Assembly: GCA_025774935.1 (NCBI GenBank)
Contig: JALGZK010000001.1
Coordinates: forward strand, 84,266 to 148,265
Direction of reading: 5' to 3'
DNA length: 64,000 bases
Origin: a bacterium
GTDB lineage: Bacteria > Joyebacterota > Joyebacteria > Joyebacterales > Joyebacteraceae
Positions 8,539 through 15,995 of this stretch are shown here, piece by piece (the first letter of the stretch is position 1; each line of letters starts with the position of its first letter). Position numbers and translations under genes: made by a program. Below the pieces are notes generated by a model. That model did not search any database, was not told where the DNA came from, and was given only the letters and a program-made list of their open reading frames with translations.

Positions 8539-8587
8539 CTGCGCGCGGGTACGGCTCCCGGCGCGACAGCGGATAAGGAGGACGGAC

Positions 8588-8905
8588 ATGCCCTTTCTGG
8601 AGCTGAAGGACATCGAGGTCGCGGAACCCGTCACGGGATTCCGCGCGCGGGTCGTGAACACTGCCGGCATGACGGTCGCGCACTGGGAGATCGACGCGGG
8701 AGCGGTCATGCCTGAGCACCACCACCCGAACGAGCAGGTGGTCAACGTGATCGACGGGGAGTTCGAGCTGACAGTCGGCGGCGAGACGCGGAGGATGGGG
8801 CCGGGGTCGCTGGCCGTCATCGACCCGGACGTGCCGCACTCGGGGACGGCGATCACCGCGTGCCGGATCGTCGACGCGTTCCATCCGCCCAGGAGCTACG
8901 ACTAG
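8588..8905 (+). CDS. Cupin-domain protein
   Basis: A 105-residue single-domain cupin. Motif 1 is MPEHHHPNEQVVNVIDGEFEL, which supplies two histidines and a glutamate-like position for metal binding, and motif 2 is SLAVIDPDVPHSGTA with the third histidine. Such proteins are small metal-binding beta-barrels acting as isomerases, dioxygenases or binding proteins, and the substrate is not evident. A textbook ribosome binding site (AAGGAGG) precedes the ATG. Confidence 0.85.
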   Translation: MPFLELKDIEVAEPVTGFRARVVNTAGMTVAHWEIDAGAVMPEHHHPNEQVVNVIDGEFELTVGGETRRMGPGSLAVIDPDVPHSGTAITACRIVDAFHPPRSYD

Positions 8906-8960
8906 GTCGGGGTCGTGGCGGCGAGGCCCGGTCGAGGGGCCAGTGAGAGGGAGGCGCAAG

Positions 8961-9170
8961 ATGAAGTACGGAGCGAGGAACGAGATCAGAGGGACCGTGA
9001 AGTCCTTGAAGACGGGCGACGTCATGGCGATCGTGAAGTTCGACGTGAAGGAGCCGTGCGAGATGGCCTCGGTCCTGACGGCGGAGTCGGTCGAGCGCAT
9101 GGGGCTCGCCGAGGGCGACGAGGTTCGCCTCGTGATCAAGGCGGTCCACGTGCTTCCGGTCAAGGAGTAG
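8961..9170 (+). CDS. Molbindin-like (Mop/TOBE) molybdopterin-oxyanion binding protein
   Basis: A 69-residue protein formed by one Mop domain. It begins MKYGARNEIRGTVKSLKTGD, has VMAIVKFDV and an ASVLTAESVERMGLAEGDEV core, and ends in VIKAVHVLPV. Single Mop proteins (molbindins) oligomerise to store molybdate or tungstate, while the same domain forms the C-terminus of ModC and ModE. A tungsten or molybdenum enzyme elsewhere in the genome would be its client. GGGAGG precedes the chosen ATG. Confidence 0.85.
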   Translation: MKYGARNEIRGTVKSLKTGDVMAIVKFDVKEPCEMASVLTAESVERMGLAEGDEVRLVIKAVHVLPVKE

Positions 9171-9191
9171 TGGGGGAGACAGGGGGAGAGG

Positions 9192-9557
9192 TTGGCGAGA
9201 GAGAACCCGGGTCTCCACGAGCGGATCTATCGGGTCGTCCGAATGGTCCCGAAGGGACGCGTGGCGACCTACGGGCAGATCGCCGAGATCGCCGGGGGCT
9301 GCACGCCGCGGATGGTCGGATACGCGATGGCGGCAGTCCCGTTCGGGAGCAACGTCCCCTGGCATCGCGTGATCAACAGCCAGGGGCGAATCAGTGTCCG
9401 AGGAGACGGCCGGGAGTCCCCCGAGCAGCGGGCGATGCTCGAAGCGGAAGGCGTGGTATTCAGCGGGAGCGGCCGCGTCAGTCTGAAGGAGTACGGCTGG
9501 ACCGGTCCCGGGGTGTCGCGCGGGCGCTCGAAGGGACGAGGGGCGCGCCGGAGCTGA
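9192..9557 (+). CDS. Alkyltransferase-like protein (ATL)
   Basis: A 121-residue protein homologous to the DNA-binding C-domain of O6-alkylguanine-DNA alkyltransferase: IYRVVRMVPKGRVATYGQIAEIAG, RMVGYAMAA, then VPWHRVINSQGRIS. The active-site PCHRV reads PWHRV, so it cannot accept an alkyl group. ATL proteins bind O6-alkylguanine lesions and hand them to nucleotide excision repair. A catalytic relative (PCHRV) lies at about 32 kb in this window. The start is a TTG preceded by GGGGGAGAGG. The C-terminal 20 residues are a basic Ser/Gly/Arg tail. Confidence 0.85.
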   Translation: MARENPGLHERIYRVVRMVPKGRVATYGQIAEIAGGCTPRMVGYAMAAVPFGSNVPWHRVINSQGRISVRGDGRESPEQRAMLEAEGVVFSGSGRVSLKEYGWTGPGVSRGRSKGRGARRS

Positions 9558-9565
9558 GGTGCACG

Positions 9566-9979
9566 TTGGCGAACACGGAAGACCGCACAGACAAGAAGCG
9601 GGCGAAGTACGAAGCGAAGGCGGAGAAGGCACGCGCCAAGGCCGACCTCAAGGCGGCCGAGGCGCGCGAGCGCGCCCGCGTCGAGGAGACCAGGGTCCTC
9701 GCGGAGGTCGGCGGCAGGGGCCTGCCGAGAGGTGTCGGGATCGCTCTCGAGAGGCGCGGCGGGACGTCGCAGCTCGTCGTCTCCGGCCTGAGCGAGGAAG
9801 CGGTCGACCGGCTCGTGCCCGAGATCACGAAGGAGCTCCTGATCGGAGCCGCGGCCGAGCGGAGCCGCCTCCGCGCCGGGGCGATGAGGTTCGTTCGCGA
9901 GGGGGTCGTCCCGACGATCGTCAAGGTGGTAGCCGGACTGATCGTCGGCTACCTCGTGATCCGCTTCGGGCTCAGGTAA
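9566..9979 (+). CDS. Hypothetical membrane-anchored coiled-coil protein
   Basis: A 137-residue unrecognised protein. Residues 5-50 are a highly charged Ala/Lys/Arg/Glu helix likely to be coiled coil, residues 55-110 form a mixed domain with GVGIALERRGGTSQLVVSGL, and residues 113-134 form one hydrophobic helix, giving a C-terminal membrane anchor. The TTG start begins just after the ATL stop and has GAGG upstream. Its position suggests it is read from the same transcript as the ATL gene. Confidence 0.5.
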   Translation: MANTEDRTDKKRAKYEAKAEKARAKADLKAAEARERARVEETRVLAEVGGRGLPRGVGIALERRGGTSQLVVSGLSEEAVDRLVPEITKELLIGAAAERSRLRAGAMRFVREGVVPTIVKVVAGLIVGYLVIRFGLR

Positions 9980-10057
9980 CCGTTCGGCGCGGGCAGCGAG
10001 GGCAACGGCTTCCGGTTCCGCCTCGCGGCGCGGCTCGAGCCACCGCGCAGGGGCGAC

Positions 10058-10085
10058 TTGTGCGGCGGTGATTCCGTGCTATACT
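10058..10085 (+). promoter_or_regulatory. Candidate sigma-70 promoter for the M20 peptidase gene
   Basis: TTGTGC is followed after 16 bases by TATACT, a good -10 element. Transcription would begin near 10092, which rules out the upstream in-frame GTG at 10068 as the peptidase start. Confidence 0.5.
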
Positions 10086-10136
10086 CCGCGGCACGATTTC
10101 GGCAGAGACACGTGGACGCCAATGCAGGGAGAGGAC

Positions 10137-11516
10137 ATGACAGACAGGCGGGCGGCGGCGGTCGAGCACGCGCGAGCGAACAGCGACAGGATCCTGGAGG
10201 AGCTTTCGGACTTCCTCTCGATCCCGTCGATCTCGAACGACCCTACGAGTGAGTCCGACATCGATGGAGCGGCCAATTGGATGGCGGATCGTCTCCGTGC
10301 TCTGGGGCTCGACGACGTCGGCGTGCTTCCCACGGGCGGCAACCCCGTCGTCTACGGTGAGAGCCTCTCCGCCGGTGATTCCGCGCCCACGGTCCTCGTC
10401 TACGGACACTACGACGTGCAGAGCCCGTCCCCGCTCAAAGGCTGGGACAGCAAGCCCTTCCAGGCGACCGTCCGGGGCGAGAAGCTCTACGCGCGCGGCG
10501 CCTCCGACAACAAGGGCCAGATCATGGCCTGCGTCGCGGCGGTCGAGGCTGCGGCGAGCGCAGGGCCGCTCCCGGTCAACGTCAGGTTCCTGATTGAGGG
10601 AGAAGAGGAGATCGGGTCTGTCAACCTTCTGGACTTCCTGCGGGAGAACAAGTCACGGCTCGGAGCCGACGTCGTCCTGAACCCCGACGCGGGCATGCTC
10701 GGTGCGGACAGGCCGACTGTCTACTACGGTCTGCGCGGGATGTACGTGTGCACCCTCCGCGTGTCCGGCCCCTCGCGGGACCTCCATTCGGGTGGGTACG
10801 GCGGCGTCGTCCACAACCCGATCCACGCGCTCAGCAAGGTCATTGCCGGCATGCACGACTGCGAGCGCCGGGTGGCGCTTCCGTCCTTCTACGACAGCGT
10901 GCGGGACATGACGCCGGAGGAGCGCGCCGAGATGGCGGCGCTTCCGAGGGGAGACGCGTCGTATCTGGAACAGTCAGGAGTGCCCGAGCTCTGGGGGGAG
11001 CGGGACTACATCGCGGCCGAGAGGGAGGGCGCGCGTCCGGCGCTCGACGTCATCAGAATCTCGGGCGGCAGCACGAAGTCGGCCATCCCGATTGCCGCGG
11101 AGGCGATCCTCACGGTGCGGCTCGTTCCCGACCAGTCGCCCGACGAGGTGCACGAACAGCTCCTCCGCTACCTCGAGAGCCACGTACCACCGACGGTGAA
11201 CTGGGAGGTGCTCGACTGGTCCGGGTTCCCGGCGTCGCTCACGGACCGGAACTCCGCGGCGGTGCAGTCGCTGAGCGCAGCGATGGAGACGGTGTGGGGA
11301 CGGAAGCCCGTCTACTACAGGAGCGGTGGGAGCATCGCCGCGGTCGGCCAGATGCAGAGCGCGCTGGGTGTCGACTCCCTCCTGACGGGATTCTCGCTCC
11401 CGGACGACCACGTGCACGGACCGAACGAGAGGATCCATCTGCCGACGTGGCGGCGCGGAATCGAGGCCCTCGTCCACTTCCTCTATAATATGGCCGACGG
11501 GGCCGCCGCTCAGTAG
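10137..11516 (+). CDS. M20 family metallopeptidase (dipeptidase-like)
   Basis: A 459-residue zinc aminoacylase/dipeptidase of the ArgE/DapE/carnosinase group. Metal and catalytic residues are visible: His91 and Asp93 in VLVYGHYDVQ, the bridging Asp124 in ASDNKGQ, the Glu pair in IEGEEEIGS near residue 157, a DLHSGGYGG dimerisation-domain loop, and a final histidine in the SLPDDHVHGPNE segment. The pattern fits cytosolic non-specific dipeptidases that hydrolyse short peptides. I favour the ATG preceded by AGGGAG at five bases; another ATG lies 15 bases upstream. Confidence 0.88.
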   Translation: MTDRRAAAVEHARANSDRILEELSDFLSIPSISNDPTSESDIDGAANWMADRLRALGLDDVGVLPTGGNPVVYGESLSAGDSAPTVLVYGHYDVQSPSPLKGWDSKPFQATVRGEKLYARGASDNKGQIMACVAAVEAAASAGPLPVNVRFLIEGEEEIGSVNLLDFLRENKSRLGADVVLNPDAGMLGADRPTVYYGLRGMYVCTLRVSGPSRDLHSGGYGGVVHNPIHALSKVIAGMHDCERRVALPSFYDSVRDMTPEERAEMAALPRGDASYLEQSGVPELWGERDYIAAEREGARPALDVIRISGGSTKSAIPIAAEAILTVRLVPDQSPDEVHEQLLRYLESHVPPTVNWEVLDWSGFPASLTDRNSAAVQSLSAAMETVWGRKPVYYRSGGSIAAVGQMQSALGVDSLLTGFSLPDDHVHGPNERIHLPTWRRGIEALVHFLYNMADGAAAQ

Positions 11517-11534
11517 CCTCGGGAGGAGGCTCGC

Positions 11535-12074
11535 GTGCGCCTCGAACTGCTCGCTGCGACGGATGCCGACTACGAGGTGGTGAGGAACCTCGTACCGCTC
11601 TACGTCCACGACATCTCCGAGTGGATGGGGTGGGACTGCCCGGAGTCGGGGTACTTCGGCGGTTGCGACGATCTGCCGCTGTACTGGGGAATGCCGCCCA
11701 CGGACCCGCGCTACAGGTGGCCCGGCAGCTGGCGGGGCTTTCCGTTCATGATCCGGGTGGACGGCCGGCTCGCCGGCTTCGCGCTCGTTCGCAGGCTCCA
11801 GGAGGGAGCCCCCCCCGTCTACGAGATCGCCGAGTTCTTCGTCCTCAGGAAGTACCGCCGGAGCGGAGTGGGTCGAGAGGCTGCGCACGGGATCTTCGAC
11901 ACCCTCGAGGGCAGTTGGGAGGTCAGGGAACTCCTGGGCAACAGGCCGGCGCAGGACTTCTGGAGGAAGGTCATCTCGGAGTACACGCACGGCGCCTTCG
12001 AGGAGACCGTGGAGCCGGCCGTAACGGGTCCCTTCGAGATGCTGACGCAGAGGTTTACGAGCACCGGAAGTTGA
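11535..12074 (+). CDS. GNAT family N-acetyltransferase
   Basis: A 179-residue acetyltransferase-fold protein. The acetyl-CoA-binding motif A is FFVLRKYRRSGVGREAAHGIF (R-x-x-G-x-G/A type), preceded by the FALVRRLQ strand and the IAEFFV strand, with NRPAQDFWRKV as the C-terminal motif B region. The substrate is unknown; the GW-D-rich N-terminal half suggests a small amine or antibiotic-like ligand. The GTG start has a GGGAGGAGG ribosome binding site. Confidence 0.8.
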   Translation: MRLELLAATDADYEVVRNLVPLYVHDISEWMGWDCPESGYFGGCDDLPLYWGMPPTDPRYRWPGSWRGFPFMIRVDGRLAGFALVRRLQEGAPPVYEIAEFFVLRKYRRSGVGREAAHGIFDTLEGSWEVRELLGNRPAQDFWRKVISEYTHGAFEETVEPAVTGPFEMLTQRFTSTGS

Positions 12075-12123
12075 ACGCGAGCATCGGAAGTGAGACGGGC
12101 GGGCAAGCGAAGCGGGAGGCGAC

Positions 12124-12519
12124 GTGACGGGAATCGACGCGCAGATCACGTTCTGCTACACGCTCGATCTCGCAGGCACGGCGAGGTTCTACGAGGACGT
12201 GCTCGGACTGCGGCTCGCGCTCGACCAGGGCGGCTGCCGCATCTACCGCGTCGCCGGAAGCGCGTACCTCGGCTTCTGTGAGAGGGAGGACGCGGCGCGT
12301 CCGGCGGGAGTGCTCTTGACGCTCGTGACCGACGACGTCGACGGCTGGCACGAGAGGCTCGCGTCCGCGGGCGTCACGTTCGACAGGCCACCCGCGCACA
12401 ACCCGGAGTACGCGATCTACCACTGCTTCTGCCGCGACCCGAACGGCTACGTGATCGAGATCCAGCGTTTCGACGATCCGGCCTGGGACGGATGCGGAAG
12501 GGAGGCCGGCGGGGAGTAG
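12124..12519 (+). CDS. VOC (glyoxalase/bleomycin-resistance) family protein
   Basis: A 131-residue two-module beta-alpha-beta-beta-beta protein. The first module contains TLDLAGTARFYEDVLGLRLAL, the second TDDVDGWHERLASAGVTF and ends with CFCRDPNGYVIEIQRF, whose glutamate is the usual metal ligand. Family members include glyoxalases, dioxygenases and drug-binding proteins, and I cannot choose between them. It ends four bases before hgcA and is probably in the same transcript. Confidence 0.85.
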   Translation: MTGIDAQITFCYTLDLAGTARFYEDVLGLRLALDQGGCRIYRVAGSAYLGFCEREDAARPAGVLLTLVTDDVDGWHERLASAGVTFDRPPAHNPEYAIYHCFCRDPNGYVIEIQRFDDPAWDGCGREAGGE

Positions 12520-12523
12520 GGCG

Positions 12524-13549
12524 ATGGAGAGCGGAACGGCGAGAGAGGTGATGGGCGAGGCGACGAAGCCCGTCGTCCGGCACGCGACCTCCACGATGAC
12601 CGCCGCGGACTGGTGGGACCACCTCCTTGCGCGGTGGTCGATCGACCGACAGGGACACCGGGTGGAGCCGGGACTCTACGCCCTCGGGACCCCGGACAGG
12701 GCGGCCCCCGTCTTCGTCACCGCGAACTACACGCTGAGCTTCGACGCTCTCAGGACGGCGGTCGGGGACATCGACTGCTACATCGTCGTCCTCGACACGC
12801 TCGGGGTCAACGTCTGGTGCGCGGCCGGGAAGGGGACGTTCGGGACCGACGAGCTCGTCCGCAGGGTCGAGGCGACCGGACTCGCCGACGTGGTGGACCA
12901 CAGGCGACTCATCGTGCCACAGCTCGGCGCGACCGGGGTCGCAGCACACGAGGTCACGAGGAGGACAGGCTTCCGCGTGGAGTACGGACCCGTGCGCGCC
13001 GCGGACATCCCGGAGTACCTGGAGCTCGGCGAGGCGACGGCGGCGATGCGGCGGATGACCTTCCCGCTCAAGGACCGCCTGGTGCTCATCCCCGTGGACC
13101 TCGTGAAGGCGCTTCCGTTCGGGCTCGGGGCGGCGATCCTGCTCTACTTCCTCGGGGGCCCCCTTCTCGCCTGGGCTGCCCTCACGGCGGTTCTGGCGGG
13201 AGCCGTCCTCTTCCCGATCCTCCTCCCGTGGCTCCCGACCCCCAATTTCAGCACGAAGGGGCTCATTCTCGGGGTCGTCGCGGCGGTGCCGTTTCTGGTA
13301 GGCTGGTTGGGTGGGCGGCAGGAACTCGGGCCGTGGTTCCTCTACGGGGGTGCCCTTGCGCTCCTGCTCACGATGCCCCCGGTGACCGCCTACATAGCCC
13401 TGAACTTCACCGGCTCGACGACGTACACCTCGAAGACCGGCGTCGAGAGGGAGATACGGAGGTACATCCCCGCCATGGTCTGGACGTTCGGGGCGGGCCT
13501 CGTGCTCGCGATCGTCCTCGCCGTGGCGGCGAAGGTCGGAGGGCGATGA
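12524..13549 (+). CDS. hgcA: HgcA, corrinoid-dependent mercury methyltransferase
   Basis: HgcA transfers a methyl group from a corrinoid cofactor to Hg(II), producing methylmercury. The protein is 341 residues, the normal length. The diagnostic cap-helix motif NVWCAAGK lies at residues 96-103, with Cys99 as the lower axial cobalt ligand, followed by GTFGTDELVRR. The soluble corrinoid domain (about 20-180) is followed by roughly five membrane helices (about 196-337), and the C-terminal NFTGSTTYTSKTGV block (294-307) is also HgcA-specific. It is followed by hgcB with a four-base overlap, the canonical arrangement. A related CO dehydrogenase/acetyl-CoA synthase corrinoid protein would lack the membrane domain, so the call is strong. 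Confidence 0.96.
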   Translation: MESGTAREVMGEATKPVVRHATSTMTAADWWDHLLARWSIDRQGHRVEPGLYALGTPDRAAPVFVTANYTLSFDALRTAVGDIDCYIVVLDTLGVNVWCAAGKGTFGTDELVRRVEATGLADVVDHRRLIVPQLGATGVAAHEVTRRTGFRVEYGPVRAADIPEYLELGEATAAMRRMTFPLKDRLVLIPVDLVKALPFGLGAAILLYFLGGPLLAWAALTAVLAGAVLFPILLPWLPTPNFSTKGLILGVVAAVPFLVGWLGGRQELGPWFLYGGALALLLTMPPVTAYIALNFTGSTTYTSKTGVEREIRRYIPAMVWTFGAGLVLAIVLAVAAKVGGR

Positions 13550-13968
13550 TGTACGACGCCTACGCGACGAATACACTCGAATACGACCCGACGCTCTGCG
13601 CCGGCTGCTGGACGTGCATGGCCGTCTGTCCGCACGAGGTCTTCGCGCGGGAGAACGGCGTCGTCCGGGTCGCCCACGCGCCTTCGTGCATGGAGTGCGG
13701 CGCGTGCCAGCTGAACTGCCCGACCGGGGCGCTCAAGGTAGACAGCGGGGTGGGCTGCGCGTACGCCATCATCTGGTCCGCTCTCACCGGGCGGGATGAC
13801 CTGAGCTGCTGCGGGGACAGGGCGCCCAGCTCGCGCGGAGGAGACGCAGAGGCCGCTCAGGAGCAGTCCCGGCCCGCAGGGTGCTGCGGAGAGCCGGTGC
13901 AGGAGAGCGCGGCTTCGTCCCCGGAGGGGGCGAAGCCGGGCGACGATGGCGACTGCTGCTGCGGGTGA
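13546..13968 (+). CDS. hgcB: HgcB, ferredoxin for mercury methylation, with extended cysteine-rich tail
   Basis: HgcB is the dicluster [4Fe-4S] ferredoxin that reduces the HgcA corrinoid and is thought to deliver Hg(II). Cluster 1 cysteines are 18, 21, 24 and 28; cluster 2 cysteines 48, 51, 54 and 58 lie in the signature CMECGAC. The conserved GVGC supplies Cys71, and a vicinal pair at 88-89 (SCCGD) matches the functional C-terminal pair of known HgcB. Typical HgcB proteins end near there (about 95-105 residues). This one continues to 140 residues and adds a second pair at 113-114 (GCCGE) and a triple at 137-139 (DCCCG), joined by acidic Ser/Pro/Gly linkers. ATG codons at 13546 and 13549 are both possible starts. 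Confidence 0.95.
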   Translation: MMYDAYATNTLEYDPTLCAGCWTCMAVCPHEVFARENGVVRVAHAPSCMECGACQLNCPTGALKVDSGVGCAYAIIWSALTGRDDLSCCGDRAPSSRGGDAEAAQEQSRPAGCCGEPVQESAASSPEGAKPGDDGDCCCG

Positions 13969-14053
13969 CGAACTGGATTCGATGAATGTGAGTCGGAAGA
14001 GCCGACGCCGCGGGGGGACGATCGTCTCCCGTCGGGCTTCACTGGGAGGTGTC

Positions 14054-14515
14054 ATGAGATCGACGCGCACCGGAAGGGCGCTGGGGTGCCTGCTCGTGCT
14101 CGCACTGGCCGCCGTCCCGCTCGGAGGATGCTCGGAGAAGAACGGCGGCGAGCCGACGACGGAGACTGTCCAGACCGAGAAGAAGGGCGTCTCACGGATA
14201 ACGCCTGAGGAAGTGAAGGCGCGGATGGACGGCGGGGAGACGTTCGTGTTCGTCGACTCACGGAGCGCGCAGTCCTGGAAGGGATCGACGAAGAAGCTCC
14301 CGGGAGCCATCCGTGTTCCCTCCAGCGAGGTTGCAGAGCATCTCGACGAGATCCCCAGGGAGGGCGTTGTCGTCGTCTACTGCACGTGACACAACGAGGG
14401 ATCCAGCGCCCGTGTGGCGCTCGAGCTCATGGGGGAAGGCTGGGAGAACGCCTACGCGCTCAGGGGCGGGTACGGGGCCTGGGTCGAGGGAGGACTCCCG
14501 GTGGAGGACAAGTAG
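14054..14515 (+). CDS. Rhodanese-like lipoprotein, candidate selenoprotein (UGA at catalytic residue)
   Basis: A 153-residue product if the UGA at codon 112 (14387-14389) is read as selenocysteine. Residues 1-26 are a signal peptide with lipobox LGGC, so the protein would be exported and lipid-anchored. A single rhodanese domain follows: FVFVDSRSAQSWKGS, KLPGAIRVPSSEV, then VVVYCT-U-HNEGSSARVA and YALRGGYGAWVEGGLP. In the family the active-site cysteine stands exactly where UGA lies (YC-x-C-x-N-E-x-S-S). The domain continues undisturbed in the same frame after UGA to a TAG stop, and a SECIS-like hairpin follows. Without recoding the product ends at the active site. Alternatives are a sequencing error or a recent nonsense mutation. 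Confidence 0.75.
14387..14428 (+). promoter_or_regulatory. Candidate bacterial SECIS element downstream of in-frame UGA
   Basis: After the UGA (14387-14389) the mRNA can fold AGCGCC (14405-14410) with GGCGCU (14416-14421) around the loop CGUGU. UC/GA and GAG/CUC pairs extend the stem below small mismatches. The apical loop begins 22 bases after the UGA and has G as its second base. Both fit the usual bacterial SECIS rules (loop about 16-37 bases from UGA, a G in the first two loop positions). The hairpin lies inside coding sequence, as bacterial SECIS elements do. Confidence 0.65.
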
Positions 14516-14590
14516 GGAAGGCCCGGGCAGGACGGCGACGGAAGGACGGAGACGGGTCGAGCGGGTCGGGCCGGATGATGGGAGAGCACC

Positions 14591-15670
14591 ATGTCGGACG
14601 ACGTCTACAGCAAGCTCGCGGAGCGTCTCGACGAGATCCCGAACGGGTTCACGCGCACCGAGAGCGGAATCGAGCTCAGGCTCCTCGCGAAGATGTACGA
14701 GCCCCTCGAAGCGGAGACCGCCTCGGCCATGCGCCTCACGCCTGAGCCTCCCGCTGCGATCGGCGAGCGAGTGGGACTCGATGCCGAGGCGGCAGCCGAA
14801 CGGCTCGCGGCCATGAGGAAGCGTGGGCTGATTCGCGCGTCCCGGGGGGACGCCGGTCCGCTCTACGGACTCATGCCGTTCGCGGTGGGCGTCTACGAGG
14901 ACCAGCTCGGGCGTATGGATGAGGAGATGGCCTCGCTCTTCGAGCAGTACTACCAGGAGTCGAGGGGCGGCATCATGACGCAGGGCGAGCCGGCCCTTCA
15001 CCGCGTAATCCCCGTCGAGCAGTCGGTCCCCGTCGACATCGAGGTCTTCCCATACGAGCGCGCCACGGAGATGCTGGAGCGCGCGCGCGCGTGGGGCGTC
15101 CGTGACTGCATCTGCCGCGTCCAACAGAAGAAGATCGGGAAGGGCTGTGACAGCCCCATCGACAACTGCATCGTCTTCGCGCCCGTTCCGGGCGTGTTCG
15201 ACAAGAGCGAGGAGATACGCGTCCTCTCGAAAGAGGAAGCCCTCGGCATCCTCGCCGAGGCGGCGGACGCCGGGCTCGTGCACTCCACGTCGAACCAGCA
15301 GGACCAGATTCACTACATCTGCAACTGCTGCACGTGCTGCTGCGGAATCCTCCGTGGGGTGGCGGAGTTCGCGATCCCGACCGCCGTGGCGCGTTCGGAC
15401 TTCCAGATGACCGTTGACGACGGGGCGTGCGTCGCGTGTGGCGCCTGCCTCGACCGGTGTCGCTTCGGGGCCATGAGCGTCGACGATGTGTGCGCCGTGG
15501 ACGAGACTCGCTGCGTCGGGTGCGGCGTCTGCGTGACGGCGTGTCCGGCGGACGCGCTCGTGCTCAGGCGGCGGCCCGAGGGACAGGTCGACGCACCACC
15601 GGCGAACGGACGCGCGTGGATGGCGGAGCGTGCGAAGAACCGCGGCAAGTCGATGGAAGGTATCCTCTAG
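14591..15670 (+). CDS. Cysteine-rich dicluster Fe-S protein with N-terminal wHTH-like region
   Basis: A 359-residue soluble protein. Residues about 25-95 look like a winged-helix domain (LLAKMYEPLEAETASAM, AAAERLAAMRKRGLI). Next come a DCICR cluster with cysteines 173, 175, 186 and 193, and a dense ICNCCTCCCG run with six cysteines at 244-251. Two standard [4Fe-4S] ferredoxin motifs follow (280-290 and 308-318). The same cysteine architecture recurs in the gene at 31 kb. It probably moves electrons, but no partner can be named. It begins 75 bases after the rhodanese gene and may belong to the hgcAB-linked transcript. Confidence 0.75.
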   Translation: MSDDVYSKLAERLDEIPNGFTRTESGIELRLLAKMYEPLEAETASAMRLTPEPPAAIGERVGLDAEAAAERLAAMRKRGLIRASRGDAGPLYGLMPFAVGVYEDQLGRMDEEMASLFEQYYQESRGGIMTQGEPALHRVIPVEQSVPVDIEVFPYERATEMLERARAWGVRDCICRVQQKKIGKGCDSPIDNCIVFAPVPGVFDKSEEIRVLSKEEALGILAEAADAGLVHSTSNQQDQIHYICNCCTCCCGILRGVAEFAIPTAVARSDFQMTVDDGACVACGACLDRCRFGAMSVDDVCAVDETRCVGCGVCVTACPADALVLRRRPEGQVDAPPANGRAWMAERAKNRGKSMEGIL

Positions 15671-15781
15671 GACGAACACGCGCCGGGCACCCGGCGCGAT
15701 ACTGGACTCGAGACGAGAGAGCATCAAGAGCGCTGCACCGAATGAGAAGCGACGGTTCGCATCCGGCCGAGGAGGTTGGCG

Positions 15782-15970
15782 GTGCTGAATCTCATGAAGG
15801 TGTTGGTAGTGCTCGCCGCGCTGGCGTTCGTCATCGCGCTCATCGGATCGCTCACGGGGTTCTTCTTCTTGAACGTGAGCCCCGAGGGCTACTCGAGAGC
15901 GTGCACGAACCTCGCGCTCATCGCGATCGCGCTCAAGTTCGCGTTCATCGCGGACAAGAAGCCCGTCTGA
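15782..15970 (+). CDS. Small two-helix membrane protein
   Basis: A 62-residue protein with two predicted membrane helices, VLVVLAALAFVIALIGSL and a second around ALIAIALKFAFIADK, and a short polar loop (NVSPEGYSRACTN). I do not recognise a family. GTG is chosen because GGAGG lies six bases upstream; a TTG two codons earlier overlaps that site. Confidence 0.5.
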   Translation: MLNLMKVLVVLAALAFVIALIGSLTGFFFLNVSPEGYSRACTNLALIAIALKFAFIADKKPV

Positions 15971-15995
15971 CCGAGAGGGCGGCAGGCAGCGCGTA

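Noticed and set aside
6511..8856. 781-codon minus-strand open frame opposite the SLC13 transporter, TrmO-like and cupin genes
   Set aside because: Composition is Arg/Asp/His-rich and without recognisable domains; the plus-strand proteins are unambiguous.
9192..9557. Active O6-methylguanine methyltransferase
   Set aside because: The acceptor cysteine is tryptophan (PWHRV), so it is an alkyltransferase-like protein.
14054..14389. Rhodanese lipoprotein as a short gene ending at the TGA
   Set aside because: The product would stop exactly before the catalytic residue, while the downstream codons restore the whole domain and a SECIS-like hairpin is present; UGA recoding or a sequence error is the better reading.
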